DNA of 64,000 nucleotides from CBDANO01 sp965197665. Its GTDB lineage: Bacteria; Chloroflexota; Dehalococcoidia; Lucifugimonadales; UBA3495. A program made the position numbers and the translations under genes. The stretch is taken from assembly GCA_965197665.1 (NCBI GenBank), contig CBDANO010000004.1, forward strand, positions 372,001-436,000, written 5' to 3'. Under the pieces are notes generated by a model. That model did not search any database and was not told where the DNA came from. It worked only from the letters and a program-made list of their open reading frames with translations. Of the stretch, positions 34,827-44,539 are shown piece by piece. Position 1 is the first letter of the stretch. Each line of letters begins with the position of its first letter.

Positions 34827-35825
34827 ATGCTGACCACCGTCGCCGCCGGACGAGTGTTCGATTTCAGCCATTGCATCGGCATGTACGCTGGGTCCGGGCA
34901 AGGATTTTGGTCGCCCCAAGATTTTGCTCTTGGCTCCGACGACCGCGTCTACATTATCAACCGGGGCGTCGAAGAGTTGGGCCAAAGGGTCACCAAGCTC
35001 ACCTTGGGCCACGAGTTCCTTGGTCAATTCGGGGGCTACGGCAGCGGCGACGGGCAGTTTATTTGGCCCCGGTCGCTGGACTTGGACCGGAACGGCAACG
35101 TGTACACCTCCGACGAGCACCTGAATCGAATCTCCGTATTCGACCAAGAGGGGGCCTTTCTAAGCAGTTGGGGCCGGGCCGGCAGCCGTGACGGGGAGTT
35201 GAGCGGGCCTTCGGGGATCGCCTTCGACCCGGAAGACAACCTATGCGTCGTGGACAGCCTAAACCACCGGGTGCAGAAATTCACCAAGGACGGCAAGTTC
35301 TTGGGCAACTGGGGCAGTGAAGGCGGCGGCGACGGCCAATTCAGCCTGCCCTGGGGCATTTGCGTCGACCGGAGCGGCAACGTGTACGTGGCCGACTGGA
35401 AGAACAGCCGGGTACAGAAGTTCTCGCCGGAAGGTCGGTTGCTGGTCAAATTCCAAGCCTCCGCCCCCGGAGTCGGGGAACTTCAAGGACCGTCGGGGGT
35501 GGCGGTGGACTCGGATGGGGATGTATACGTGACCGACTGGGGCAGCCACCGGCTTCAAGTGTATGCGTCCGACGGGTCCTTCGTGACCAGCTTGGTAGGG
35601 GACGCCGAAACCCCTTCACCTTGGACCCAGACCTACATCGAAGCCAACCCGGACATCATCAAAGCGCGACGCCGGGTCAACCTGGAACCGGAGTGGCGGT
35701 TCCGTCGCCCCGTGGCGGTAAACGTAGACGCCCAAGACCGGATATTCATCCTGGAGTCCTCCCGCCACCGTCTCCAAGTCTACAACAAAGAAAAAGAATA
35801 CGAAGAGCACTCGTTGAATTTGTAG
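34827..35825 (+). CDS. NHL-repeat protein
   Basis: 332 residues built from about six NHL beta-propeller repeats, e.g. LSGPSGIAFDPEDNLCVVDSLNHRVQKF, FSLPWGICVDRSGNVYVADWKNSRVQKF and LQGPSGVAVDSDGDVYVTDWGSHRLQVY. No signal peptide. NHL propellers act as binding scaffolds, or as PAL-like lyases in some proteins; catalytic residues are not obvious here. GGAGGACTAAG precedes ATG 34827. It lies 91 bp after the DUF1501 gene, so it may share its transcript. Confidence 0.9.
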   Translation: MLTTVAAGRVFDFSHCIGMYAGSGQGFWSPQDFALGSDDRVYIINRGVEELGQRVTKLTLGHEFLGQFGGYGSGDGQFIWPRSLDLDRNGNVYTSDEHLNRISVFDQEGAFLSSWGRAGSRDGELSGPSGIAFDPEDNLCVVDSLNHRVQKFTKDGKFLGNWGSEGGGDGQFSLPWGICVDRSGNVYVADWKNSRVQKFSPEGRLLVKFQASAPGVGELQGPSGVAVDSDGDVYVTDWGSHRLQVYASDGSFVTSLVGDAETPSPWTQTYIEANPDIIKARRRVNLEPEWRFRRPVAVNVDAQDRIFILESSRHRLQVYNKEKEYEEHSLNL

Positions 35826-35847
35826 GCTATCCAGTGAAAGGCCCGGG

Positions 35848-37230
35848 TCATTCCATCGGCCACCGGGTCGGGAACGACACGCCGGTCCTTTGCAGCATGC
35901 CCTCTCCCAGCCCCTGAACCTTCTGAATAAGTTCCCACTCGTCGACGAATACCGGCCTATGCCCTTCCACCACCACCTTGCCGTCCACGACGACGGTGTG
36001 CACGCTCCTGCCGTCGGCGTTGTACACCAGGTTATTAACCGGGTTGAAAATCGTTCGCCACTCGGGGCGCTTGGTATCGAACAGCACCAGGTCGGCTTTC
36101 TTGCCCACCTCCAGGGAGCCGATTTCGTCGTCCAAGCCTAAAGCTTTCGCCCCTTGAATAGTGGCCATTTCCAGCGCCGTCTCCGCCGGTACCACGTCGG
36201 TGGTCTGCCGGGCGTCTTTGAAGATTACGGTTATCAAGTACATAGACCGCAGGGTCTCGATCAAGCTGGAGTTGTTGCCGGCATCCGTTCCCAGACCCAC
36301 GCAGACCCCTTTTTCCAGCATCTCGGGCAGCATCCCCCTGGAGGTTATCCCCATACCCATTTTCAAGGCGGCGGTCGGGCACATCACTGTCTTAGTCCCG
36401 GTGCGCGCCAAGCAATCGACCTCGGCCTCATCCAGCCCTATCGCGTGGGACAGAAGCATGTTAGGCCCCAGTACGCCGATTTCCTCCAGATACTCCACCG
36501 GGCGCTTGCCGTACTGACGTAGATGGGAGTCGATGGAGCTCTGGCTATTGGCCTGGTGCAAAGTCATGCCCGTCTGGTACCGGTCGGCCAAGTCCTTGGC
36601 CCCGGCCAGCAACTCACGGGAACAGTAATCCGCTTGGAAGGGCGTGGCCCAAGCTCCGACTCGTCCTTCCAAGCGGCCGTTGTAAGTCCGTAACACCTCC
36701 TCGACTTGGCGGAGAGACTCTTCCAAGGGAGTGACCGGCAAGCCCAGCGGGTTCGGCTTATCCACCACTTGGGCCCCGACCAAGATGCGGCAACCCGACT
36801 CCTGGTAGGCCTGCATACATGAGTCCAAGTACTTGGTGCTGCCCGGGTCCAAGAAGCAAGTTGTGCCGTACTTCAGCAACTCGGTAATGCCCAGAAGGGT
36901 GGTAAGGTACTCTTCCTCTTCAGTCATTGCGGCTTGGAGCTTGAACACGCCGGCCAAGTAGTTTCCGGGGTCCAAGTTATCCGGGAATATCCCCCGGGTG
37001 GCGTGGGCGTAGCTGATGTGCATGTGGCCGTTGCAGAACCCCGGCGTGACCACCATCTCCCCGGCGTCTATAACCCGGTCGGCCGTCACTCCCGTTAACT
37101 CCGAGGCCTTATCTATGCGGACGATGTTCCGCCCTTCGATGAGAATGGAGGCGTCCCGCATGACTCTTCGCGTGGGGTCCATAGTCAGAACGAACCGAGC
37201 ATTGTCGATCTTGAGGGTGGGGTCAGCCAT
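35848..37230 (-). CDS. Amidohydrolase family protein (MtaD/SsnA-like deaminase)
   Basis: 460 residues from ATG 37230; earlier in-frame ATGs would add 64 residues of unlikely sequence, whereas MADPTLKIDNARFVLTMDP is the normal start. Metal-site motifs: VVTPGFCNGHMHISYAH (HxH), MTLHQANSQ, LSHAIGLDEAEVDC, and GTDAGNNSSLIETLR (Asp). Near the C-terminus: GSLEVGKKADLVLFDTK. The family deaminates S-adenosylhomocysteine, guanine or triazine-like compounds, or dechlorinates; the substrate is not assignable. GAGGTGG lies upstream. Confidence 0.9.
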   Translation of the reverse strand: MADPTLKIDNARFVLTMDPTRRVMRDASILIEGRNIVRIDKASELTGVTADRVIDAGEMVVTPGFCNGHMHISYAHATRGIFPDNLDPGNYLAGVFKLQAAMTEEEEYLTTLLGITELLKYGTTCFLDPGSTKYLDSCMQAYQESGCRILVGAQVVDKPNPLGLPVTPLEESLRQVEEVLRTYNGRLEGRVGAWATPFQADYCSRELLAGAKDLADRYQTGMTLHQANSQSSIDSHLRQYGKRPVEYLEEIGVLGPNMLLSHAIGLDEAEVDCLARTGTKTVMCPTAALKMGMGITSRGMLPEMLEKGVCVGLGTDAGNNSSLIETLRSMYLITVIFKDARQTTDVVPAETALEMATIQGAKALGLDDEIGSLEVGKKADLVLFDTKRPEWRTIFNPVNNLVYNADGRSVHTVVVDGKVVVEGHRPVFVDEWELIQKVQGLGEGMLQRTGVSFPTRWPME

Positions 37231-37704
37231 ATCGCAGCCACCTCGACGAGCTAATCTTGAGCCTTCACAGAGACGTTGGAAACGGGCAGGAAAGCCAACG
37301 CCGCCCATGAGTATAAACTCGGCCCGGCCGGAAATCATCCCTTTGCGGCCCCCGCCCTGAGGTCCACCCATCCCTGACACAGGAATTTTCCCCATTGACC
37401 GACGCTGCGCAGATTTCTTCATTGTTATCCCAAGGACGACCGGGGATCCAAAGTGATTGTCTGCATTGTCGTCTTGGCCTCCAGGGTTTTTGGATTCCCC
37501 GGCCGTTCGCCCCGGATATTGACCTAATAATCAACCCCGCCTATGATGCTGGTGATACCGTGAAGAATGGACCATTCCGTGGAATGCGGGTACCGGCCGG
37601 GCAAGGCCAATCTTAAAACCCCGGCGATGAAAACGCGGACTCCTCCCCATTGACTGGACCCATTGGCCGGTTCCGGCCCGATTTCGAAAGCTTGAGGCAG
37701 ATAA
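37231..37704. other. Gene-free region
   Basis: 474 bp between divergent amidohydrolase and amidase genes. Short open frames on both strands have no family resemblance. No tRNA and no strong hairpin seen. Confidence 0.5.
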
Positions 37705-39108
37705 ATGGAGAAGGCAGAGGTACCGTTCCTTTCCGCGTCCCAGCTCTCCTCCGTCATCAAGAAGCGAGAACTGTCTCCGGTTGAGGCAGTGGAAGCCTAC
37801 CTCGAGCGCATAGACCGGCTTGACGGCAAAGTTCACTCCTATTTGACAGTGTGCCCCGATGAAGCCTTGAAGGCGGCGCGCGAGTCGGAGGAGGCTTTGG
37901 CCAGGGGCGAATACCGGGGCCCCATGCACGGGATTCCCGTCGCTGTCAAGGACCAAGTCTATACCGCGGGCATTCGCACCACCGCCGGGTCTCCAATTTT
38001 CAACGACTTCACGCCCACGGAGGACGCAACGGTGATCGCCAATCTGAAGGCCGCCGGAGCGATACTCCTGGGCAAGCTGAACATGACCGAGTTCGGTACC
38101 ACGGCGCTATCCCACGCTTTCGAATTCGCCAGGAACCCTTGGAACTTGGAGCATCATCCCGGCGGGTCCAGCAGCGGTTCCGGGGCCGCTACCGCAGCCT
38201 TTCTGTGCGCGTCTTCCCTGGGCGAGGACACGGGAGGGTCCGTACGCTTTCCGGCCGCTTGGTGCGGTATGGTGGGTCTCCGGCCTACTTGGGGCAGGGT
38301 CAGCCGCTTCGGCGTGATGCCCGGCGTGTGGTCCATGGACGCCATCGGGCCCATCACCCGGACCGTGGAAGATTGCGCCATCACCCTCGAGGCCATCGCC
38401 GGCCACGACCCGAAAGACCCGTACACTTCGAAGCTGCCCGTGCCTAACTACCGGCAGGCCCTCGACGGCAACGTCCGCGGGATCAAGGTAGGAATCGTCA
38501 AGGAGTTGCTACACTCGGACGTGGTAGACCCCCAAGTCCGAGAGGCGGTATCCAAGGCAGCGGGCACCCTAGCGGACTTGGGCGCCGCGGTTGAGGAGGT
38601 TTCCCTTCCGCTGACCAAGTACGCGAATACCATCTCCAGCTCCCTCAGGATAGAGGCCCCCACCAATTACCGAGAACTGGTCCGTAACCGCTTGTCTGAA
38701 ATTCGCCACGACAACCGCATCGCCTACCTCACTTGGAGCCTCATCCCGGCGACGGCCTACTACAAAGCTCAGAAGCTTCGTTCCCTCCTTCGCTTAGAGG
38801 TGCTGGCGGCCTTGGAGACTGTCGACGTGCTGGCGCTGCCCACGATAGGGGTCGCGGCGCAGAAAGTGGTCCCGGACCCGGCGATTGGCGCCCAAGGGAA
38901 CCCTTACCGTACTCCTTGGCTGCTTACCGTCGCCTTCAGCCTGGCCAGCATCCCGGCGATGAGCATTTGCTGCGGCTTCACCAGCGATAATCTTCCTATC
39001 GGTCTGCAAATCGGCGGCAGGCCCTTCGACGAAGAAACGTTGTTGCGGGTGGCCCACGCCTACCAACAGAATACGGAATGGCACACCTGGAAGCCCCCGA
39101 TACAGTAG
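37705..39108 (+). CDS. Amidase signature family protein
   Basis: 467 residues. The Ser-cisSer-Lys triad is visible: IPVAVKDQVYTAGI (Lys), HHPGGSSSGSGAATAAF (cis-Ser) and LGEDTGGSVRFPAAWCGMVGLRPT (nucleophile Ser), positions ~75, ~150 and ~175. It resembles GatA and general amidases, but no gatB or gatC is near, so a stand-alone amidase is more likely. It hydrolyses an amide; substrate unknown. It lies among other amide and cyclic-amide hydrolases (35848, 40950). Confidence 0.92.
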   Translation: MEKAEVPFLSASQLSSVIKKRELSPVEAVEAYLERIDRLDGKVHSYLTVCPDEALKAARESEEALARGEYRGPMHGIPVAVKDQVYTAGIRTTAGSPIFNDFTPTEDATVIANLKAAGAILLGKLNMTEFGTTALSHAFEFARNPWNLEHHPGGSSSGSGAATAAFLCASSLGEDTGGSVRFPAAWCGMVGLRPTWGRVSRFGVMPGVWSMDAIGPITRTVEDCAITLEAIAGHDPKDPYTSKLPVPNYRQALDGNVRGIKVGIVKELLHSDVVDPQVREAVSKAAGTLADLGAAVEEVSLPLTKYANTISSSLRIEAPTNYRELVRNRLSEIRHDNRIAYLTWSLIPATAYYKAQKLRSLLRLEVLAALETVDVLALPTIGVAAQKVVPDPAIGAQGNPYRTPWLLTVAFSLASIPAMSICCGFTSDNLPIGLQIGGRPFDEETLLRVAHAYQQNTEWHTWKPPIQ

Positions 39109-39218
39109 CTTGCAGAGGGGCCGCAGGGTATTCTCCCGGCTTGCTCCCGGTACCCTAGCTTCTTCGTCACCGGGACCAAGGGCGGCCTGCTCCCCCAACT
39201 GCGTCAAAGGTGATACAA

Positions 39219-40247
39219 ATGGACTTCGGGATATTCACTGACTTCCACGTCCGGAAGGGCATGACCCAGCCCGAGGCCTTCGACGAGTCCTTCAGCCAAG
39301 TGGTCGAAGCGGAACAACTGGGCGTGGACTCGGTCTGGTTGGCCGAGCACCACTTCAGCCCCGACCGCTCTGTGTTGGCGGCGCCGATGGTCCTGGCCAG
39401 CGCCATAGCCGCCCGCACCGACGCGATACGGATAGGTCTGGCGGTGCAGGTGCTGCCCTTGACCAATCCCCTCCGGATCGCGGAAGAAGCGGCGACGGTA
39501 GACCACGTCAGCAAAGGAAGGTTCGAGTTCGGCATCGGCCGAAGCGGTCTGACCAAGTACTATCAAGGCTACAACGTTCCCTACTCTCAGAGCCGGCAAC
39601 GCTTCTTCGAGGCCTTGGAAATCATAATGAAGGCTTGGAACGAGGACCAATTTTCCTTTCAAGGCGAGTACTACTCGTATGAGGACGTAACTTTGGTGCC
39701 GAAGCCTTACCAGCAGCCGCATCCGCCGACCCGCATCGCCGTGGCCAGCGAAGATACTTTTTCCTTGGCAGCCCAACTGGGGCACCCGATATTCATCAGT
39801 GCCACCACGCCGGTCCCCCAGCTTCAAGAACGTTTGGCTCTATACCGGCGGACCTGGCAAGATGCGGGGCACTCGGCGCCGGTACAAGTGTCGTTGCGCA
39901 TCCCCGCCTACGTGGCCGAAGACGGCGCGAGAGCCGCTTCCGAACCCGAGGCCAGTACCAGGCACGCGATTCGCTACGGGGCGGAAGAGCTGATCAAGAC
40001 GGCCGCCAGCGAAGAAACGGTAACCCGGCTTCGCAAGACGGCTGCCGCGCCTTACGACGAGATACTGCAAACCCGGGTCATGTACGGCCCTCCGGAAGCC
40101 ATCGTGGACCGGATTCACGAGTACCGGGAGAAGTTGGGCGTCACCGGCGTGGTCTTAGAAGTGAACTACGGCGGCCAAATCGCCAAAGACTTGGTGGCCA
40201 ACTCCGTGAGGTTGCTGGCGGAAAGAGTAATCCCGGAGTTCCGATAG
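39219..40247 (+). CDS. LLM-class flavin-dependent oxidoreductase (luciferase-like)
   Basis: 342 residues from ATG 39219, chosen over the GTG at 39210 because AAAGG sits 10 bp upstream. Bacterial-luciferase-type barrel: FGIFTDFHVRKGM, LGVDSVWLAEHHFSPDRSVLA, VLPLTNPLRIAEEAATVDHVSKGRFEFGIGRSG. The FMN-type alkanal monooxygenase-like subgroup fits better than the F420 group. Substrate unknown. Second such enzyme in the window. Confidence 0.9.
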   Translation: MDFGIFTDFHVRKGMTQPEAFDESFSQVVEAEQLGVDSVWLAEHHFSPDRSVLAAPMVLASAIAARTDAIRIGLAVQVLPLTNPLRIAEEAATVDHVSKGRFEFGIGRSGLTKYYQGYNVPYSQSRQRFFEALEIIMKAWNEDQFSFQGEYYSYEDVTLVPKPYQQPHPPTRIAVASEDTFSLAAQLGHPIFISATTPVPQLQERLALYRRTWQDAGHSAPVQVSLRIPAYVAEDGARAASEPEASTRHAIRYGAEELIKTAASEETVTRLRKTAAAPYDEILQTRVMYGPPEAIVDRIHEYREKLGVTGVVLEVNYGGQIAKDLVANSVRLLAERVIPEFR

Positions 40248-40525
40248 GCGGCCCAAGCCGCGGCGGGCCACCCGCACCCTTACTTTCCGGGGTGAGGCAA
40301 CCCTTGCGTTATGTCTGTACGGGCGATAAGAAACTTGCACACTGGGTTAGATACTAGCCTTACGCAGCTCCGGCAAGCCCAATATTGCTTCTTGGTAGAA
40401 TTGTCGATTCAGCATAGGTTGGGAAATGGGACGTAACTAGCCCCAACCACCAACCCTTTCGTCAAGCCCGCCGGACATGCGGTGGCTCGGGTTGTCGATG
40501 ACGTAGATGGCGGGGAGCATCGAAC

Positions 40526-40768
40526 TCAAACAGTAATCTCCAGTGTACGAGCATGGGTAATATCCCCACTGGATACTGGACGGGCCTGCGATGGCAGGAC
40601 TGTAGCAATAGCCGCCGTGCCGCCATCGAGGGCCATGAACTCCACGACAAAGGCTTGTTCCCCTGGATGAATGTGAACGATCGTGCCAACGTCTCCAGCC
40701 TTGAGTTCTTCTTTCCCATCTCCCGAAATATCGGACGTTAGAATGATTTGCTCATGCTCGCGGAACAT
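40526..40768 (-). CDS. DUF4926 domain protein
   Basis: 80 residues: MFREHEQIILTSDISGDGKEELKAGDVGTIVHIHPGEQAFVVEFMALDGGTAAIATVLPSQARPV, matching DUF4926, a small SH3-like barrel. ATG 40768 follows AGGGGGTG, which includes the TGA stop of the truncated DUF6883 frame, so the two were once coupled. DUF4926 and DUF6883 often sit together, possibly as a toxin-antitoxin-like or mobile pair; this is from memory. Longer upstream in-frame starts fall inside the DUF6883 relic. Confidence 0.8.
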   Translation of the reverse strand: MFREHEQIILTSDISGDGKEELKAGDVGTIVHIHPGEQAFVVEFMALDGGTAAIATVLPSQARPVSSGDITHARTLEITV

Positions 40769-40770
40769 CT

Positions 40771-40950
40771 TCACCCCCTGCGTGGATATGCTGTAATCAA
40801 CCTTGGATACTCGCTTCCCAGGTCTATCTGCCAAACAGTCCTGACCCGTGGATTGCGCCCGTCAGGCGTCTCAATAGTGCCATCCACGTAGTAACGCGAA
40901 CCGTGGATAGTTTCTACAGTCCTAACGACTTCATTGACTCCTCTCAGTTT
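40771..40950 (-). pseudogene. Truncated DUF6883 protein (C-terminal part)
   Basis: The frame LKLRGVNEVVRTVETIHGSRYYVDGTIETPDGRNPRVRTVWQIDLGSEYPRLITAYPRRG matches the last half of DUF6883 proteins. The N-terminal half is missing: the frame runs into the out-of-frame end of the dihydropyrimidinase gene at 40950, with no start codon at a sensible place. It ends 2 bp before the DUF4926 start. Probably a deletion relic. Confidence 0.65.
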
Positions 40951-42371
40951 CAGATTCCAGTCACCTGGCTGATGGGTGCTCTGGGTCCTTCGCACGCCAA
41001 CAGCTGTCCGTAGCCCGGTTTCTGCTCCAGCTTCCCTTGGTTCAGCAGCACTTGGCCCCGGAGCAAAGTCATCCAAGGCCCGCCGGTGACTTGCCAGCCC
41101 TCGAACAGGGAGTAGCCTGCGTTGCTCTGATGGTCCTGGGCGGTTATTACCCGGTCTCCCGCCGGGTCCAAGATCAACAGGTCGGCGTCGGAGCCGACCC
41201 GGATAGTCCCTTTTCGCGGGTACAAGCCAAATATTCGAGCCGGATTTTCCGACATCACCCGGGCCAACCACCAAATCGGCAGACCCCGTTTCACCACTCC
41301 TTCGCTGTACATCAAAGAAACGATGGACTCGACTCCGGGGGAGCCAAAGGGCACGGACGCGCCCTCCGGCGTAACGAAAATGTTGTCCCAGCCCAGCTTC
41401 TTCAACTCCTGAGGATGGGGGGCGTGGTCGCTGGCCACTATGGAAGCGTAGCCTTGGGCCAGTCCCCGCCAGAGGGCCTCACGATCGGGTCCGTCATCCG
41501 CTCGCAGCGGGGGCCCGATTTTTGCCAGCGGTCCGTAGCGGGCCATCTCGGCGTCGGAAAGCAGCAAGTACTGAGGGCAGGTCTCGGTCCACACCGGTTG
41601 GCCGGTAGCTTGGGCCCGGATGATCCGTTCAAGCCCCAATTTGGTGCTTAGGTGTACTACATAGGTCGGGCAGTTGGTGGCGGCCCCCATTTGGATAGCC
41701 CGGTTGATGGCTTCCTCTTCGGCCCAGTCGGGACAAGCGGCGGGGAAATCCGTGGGGTGGGTGTGACCCTCCCCTATGAGTTTGTTTTCCAGGTACTCGA
41801 TGATGTTGCCGCTCTCACAGTGAAGCTGCACCACCCCGCCCCCGGCCCCGACCAGCTCCATGGCCCTGCAGATGTAGTCGTCGTCGCACATCCGGAAGGG
41901 GCGCTTCTTGTAGGTCATGTACATCTTGAAAGACCTGACTCCCAACTCCATTGCTTCCGGTACGCTGTCCAAGATGGCGGGACGGTTTTGAAGGGTCATG
42001 TGGAGACCGAAGTCAACCAAAGCGGAGGCTTCTATCTCCTCCCTGGTCCGGTGTATCGCGGCGGCCAGCGTGTCTTCTCTTTCGATGTCGTAGCTTCCGA
42101 AAGGGACGAGAGTGGTCAGGCCGGCGTACGCGGCAGCCCGGGCGCCGACGGCGTAGTTGTCGTGTCCGTCCAAGTGAACGTGGCTATCGATAAGACCGGG
42201 TAGCACCAATTTGCCCTCGGCGTCGATGTACTTATCGGCGGGCGGCAACAATTCCTCGGGTCCAAGGGCGACGATCTTCTCCCCGGAGATGGCGATGGCG
42301 GCATCGTAGGTTTCTGACGAGGACACTACCCGTCCGCCTCTAACGATAGTATCGACCCTAGTATCAGCCAT
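40950..42371 (-). CDS. Dihydropyrimidinase / D-hydantoinase-type amidohydrolase
   Basis: 473 residues from ATG 42371 with AAGGAGG upstream; the open frame extends 69 codons further without a signal. Metal-site motifs LPGLIDSHVHLDGHDNYAVG (HxH), VRSFKMYMTYKKRPF (Lys that is carbamylated in the family), VQLHCES, TYVVHLSTKLG, and VASDHAPHP (Asp). It opens cyclic ureides or hydantoins. Residue-level substrate choice is not clear. It lies in a stretch of amidases and amidohydrolases, all of unknown substrate. Confidence 0.93.
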   Translation of the reverse strand: MADTRVDTIVRGGRVVSSSETYDAAIAISGEKIVALGPEELLPPADKYIDAEGKLVLPGLIDSHVHLDGHDNYAVGARAAAYAGLTTLVPFGSYDIEREDTLAAAIHRTREEIEASALVDFGLHMTLQNRPAILDSVPEAMELGVRSFKMYMTYKKRPFRMCDDDYICRAMELVGAGGGVVQLHCESGNIIEYLENKLIGEGHTHPTDFPAACPDWAEEEAINRAIQMGAATNCPTYVVHLSTKLGLERIIRAQATGQPVWTETCPQYLLLSDAEMARYGPLAKIGPPLRADDGPDREALWRGLAQGYASIVASDHAPHPQELKKLGWDNIFVTPEGASVPFGSPGVESIVSLMYSEGVVKRGLPIWWLARVMSENPARIFGLYPRKGTIRVGSDADLLILDPAGDRVITAQDHQSNAGYSLFEGWQVTGGPWMTLLRGQVLLNQGKLEQKPGYGQLLACEGPRAPISQVTGI

Positions 42372-43109
42372 GTTGGGCCTCCTTCTTGAGCGCGTTGAAT
42401 GGGCAGCCAGCACCGAGTCCGCCCTCAGCCTCAAATTCCTCCGGTTCAAGGGCCGCCGGTCCTGAGGATACCAAGGAAGCCAGCCCGAAATCAATCCCAG
42501 AGCCCGGATGGGCAAGGTATTTCCAAAGTCCGTAAATACACACATCGTCATGCCAGGGAATCCATGTTGCGAAAGCATTGCTCATCCGCGGAAGTGGGCG
42601 CGGAGGTGAGCAACTTTGGAAAGGCCTCGGCGAAAGGTGATCTCAGATTTTTCGATTCCCCTCTCATTTTCGCTCATTTCCCCCCATTCCAGCCCGTTGA
42701 CCGGGTTGGGGCGGATTCCGGGGGCTGAGGAGCAGGTTTGGAGTAGTTCCCGGTCATTGAGGCCCCATGACGCCCCGGTGACGGCTTAGATTTGGTCTGA
42801 GTCCCTGTGGAACGTTTGGGCCTGACATTTATACGGTAGGGGAGCGCATCCGGAGTTGGGAAGGGAGGAGTGTCAGTCGCAGGGTCTTGCTATGTTCATG
42901 AGAGAATGTTTCCGGGTTAGGACTTTAGGCCCTTCGCTACCGCTCAGGGTGACAATGAAAAGGCCCTGCGCCCTCTGGTTGGGAAGCGTTGACAGACGAC
43001 AGCGCCCTGATTAAATTGGTAAAAGCCGGGGGCGCCTACGGCTAGTCGAGTCCGGTTACGAATAGGAACACCGGTCGATGATTCGCAACCGGGTTAGGAG
43101 GGAGATGAA
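42372..43109. other. Long gene-free region
   Basis: 738 bp between the divergent amidohydrolase and TPR genes. No gene or RNA recognised. A candidate promoter lies at 42989-43017. Short open frames (e.g. 42399-42728) lack resemblance to known proteins and lean on proline/arginine. Confidence 0.5.
42989..43017 (+). promoter_or_regulatory. Candidate promoter for the TPR-SDR gene pair
   Basis: TTGACA (consensus -35, 42989-42994), a 17-bp spacer, then TAAATT (4 of 6 to consensus -10, 43012-43017). About 90 bp upstream of ATG 43110. Confidence 0.5.
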
Positions 43110-44537
43110 ATGGAGGACCGCTACGGACTTACCATGACCACCAGCTCTCCGCAAGCCGCGGACCACTATCGCGCGGGACTGGACTTAACCCTCGCCCAAC
43201 AGTACGGGGCGGAAGAAGAGATGCGACAAGCCATCGAAGCCGACGAAGGTTTCGCCTTGGCCCACGCCGCGCTGGCTTTCCACCTGATGATAAGGGTCGC
43301 GGTACCCGAGGCCAAAGAGGCCGCCGACCAGGCCAGAAGTCTAGTCCCCGGAGTCACCCGCCGGGAACGGCAGTACGTTGAAACCATTGCCAGGTTCGTC
43401 CACGGCAAGAACCGGGAATCATACAATCTGCTGCGCCAACACTTGGACGAGTTCCCCCGGGACGCGCTGGTCCTGCGCTTGTCCCAGCGGCTGTTCGTTC
43501 TGGGGTGTCACGGCGCGGGCGTTTCCGATTATCCTCCCGTTTTCTTCGACTTGATGAAAAGCGTGGAGTCCACCTACGGCGACGACTGGGCTTTCATGGG
43601 GCAGCACGCTTGGGCCCACCACGAAGTCGGTTTGATGTACGAGGGAATGCGCTTGGCCCAACGGTCCCTGGACCTGAACCCCGTCAACGCCGTGGCGGCC
43701 CATTCCGTGGCCCACGTGCAGTTCGAGACCGGCGACAGCTCCCAAGGAGCGGACTTCCTGGGTACCTGGCTGGAAGGTTACGACCGCAGGGCCAATTACC
43801 GGGTCCACCTCTCGTGGCATCAAGCCCTGTTCCAGTTGGCGTTGGGCCGCTACGCCAATGCCATGGCCCTCTATGAGAACGACATCCGGCCTGCCGTCGC
43901 CGCCAAAAGCTACCAATCGCTGGCGGACAGCGCCTCCTTGGTCTGGCGCATGAACATATACGGGAATACGGTCCCGCTGGCGCCCTGGGAAGAGCTAACG
44001 GCGCTGGCGGCCCCGGCAGCCCAGCGGCCGGGGCCGGCATTCCGGGACGCCCACGCCGCTCTGGCCTTCACCGCCGCCGGTGACGAGGAATCGGTAAGCC
44101 GGTTGATCAGCGGGTTGGAAGACGCCGCCAGCGGAGGGAGTTCGGTGGCCGGCGAGTGCACCCTGCCCTTGGTGCGGGGCATCGCAGCCTTTGGCCGCAA
44201 AGAATACAGCGAAGCCGTCCGGCTCATCGACCCGGTATTCCCCCAGTTGACCCGAATCGGCGGCAGCCACGCCCAGAGGGAGGTGTTCGAAGATACTCTC
44301 TTGGAAGCCTACTTGCGGGCCGAGGACTTCGATAAGGCGGAAACTTTGCTCAAGGAGCGATTGAGTAGGCGCGAGTCTCCTCGAGACAACTTTTGGATGG
44401 CCCGGGTCCAGGCCCGCACCGGGGACCCGGAAGCCGCTAGAAATAACGTAAATGCGGCCGCGCAGAGTTGGCAGTCCGCCGACCCGGAGTCCGGGGAACT
44501 GCGGGCGGTCAACCACTTGGCCGAGAGGCTGAGATAG
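43110..44537 (+). CDS. TPR-repeat protein, TTC38 family-like
   Basis: 475 residues. Helical repeats throughout: ADEGFALAHAALAFHLMIRVAVPEAKEAADQARSLVPG, HHEVGLMYEGMRLAQRSLDLNPVNAVAAHSVAHVQFETGDSSQGADFL and YRVHLSWHQALFQLALGRYANAMALYE. The HAWAHHEVG and HLSWHQALF patterns match tetratricopeptide repeat protein 38 homologues, common in bacteria, of unknown function. No signal or membrane segment. GGAGGGAG precedes the start. An SDR gene begins 2 bp after the stop. Confidence 0.85.
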   Translation: MEDRYGLTMTTSSPQAADHYRAGLDLTLAQQYGAEEEMRQAIEADEGFALAHAALAFHLMIRVAVPEAKEAADQARSLVPGVTRRERQYVETIARFVHGKNRESYNLLRQHLDEFPRDALVLRLSQRLFVLGCHGAGVSDYPPVFFDLMKSVESTYGDDWAFMGQHAWAHHEVGLMYEGMRLAQRSLDLNPVNAVAAHSVAHVQFETGDSSQGADFLGTWLEGYDRRANYRVHLSWHQALFQLALGRYANAMALYENDIRPAVAAKSYQSLADSASLVWRMNIYGNTVPLAPWEELTALAAPAAQRPGPAFRDAHAALAFTAAGDEESVSRLISGLEDAASGGSSVAGECTLPLVRGIAAFGRKEYSEAVRLIDPVFPQLTRIGGSHAQREVFEDTLLEAYLRAEDFDKAETLLKERLSRRESPRDNFWMARVQARTGDPEAARNNVNAAAQSWQSADPESGELRAVNHLAERLR

Positions 44538-44539
44538 CC

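Noticed and set aside
37705..39108. GatA subunit of Asp/Glu-tRNA amidotransferase
   Set aside because: Amidase signature fits, but no gatB/gatC nearby and the C-terminal half is not specific; called as a general amidase.
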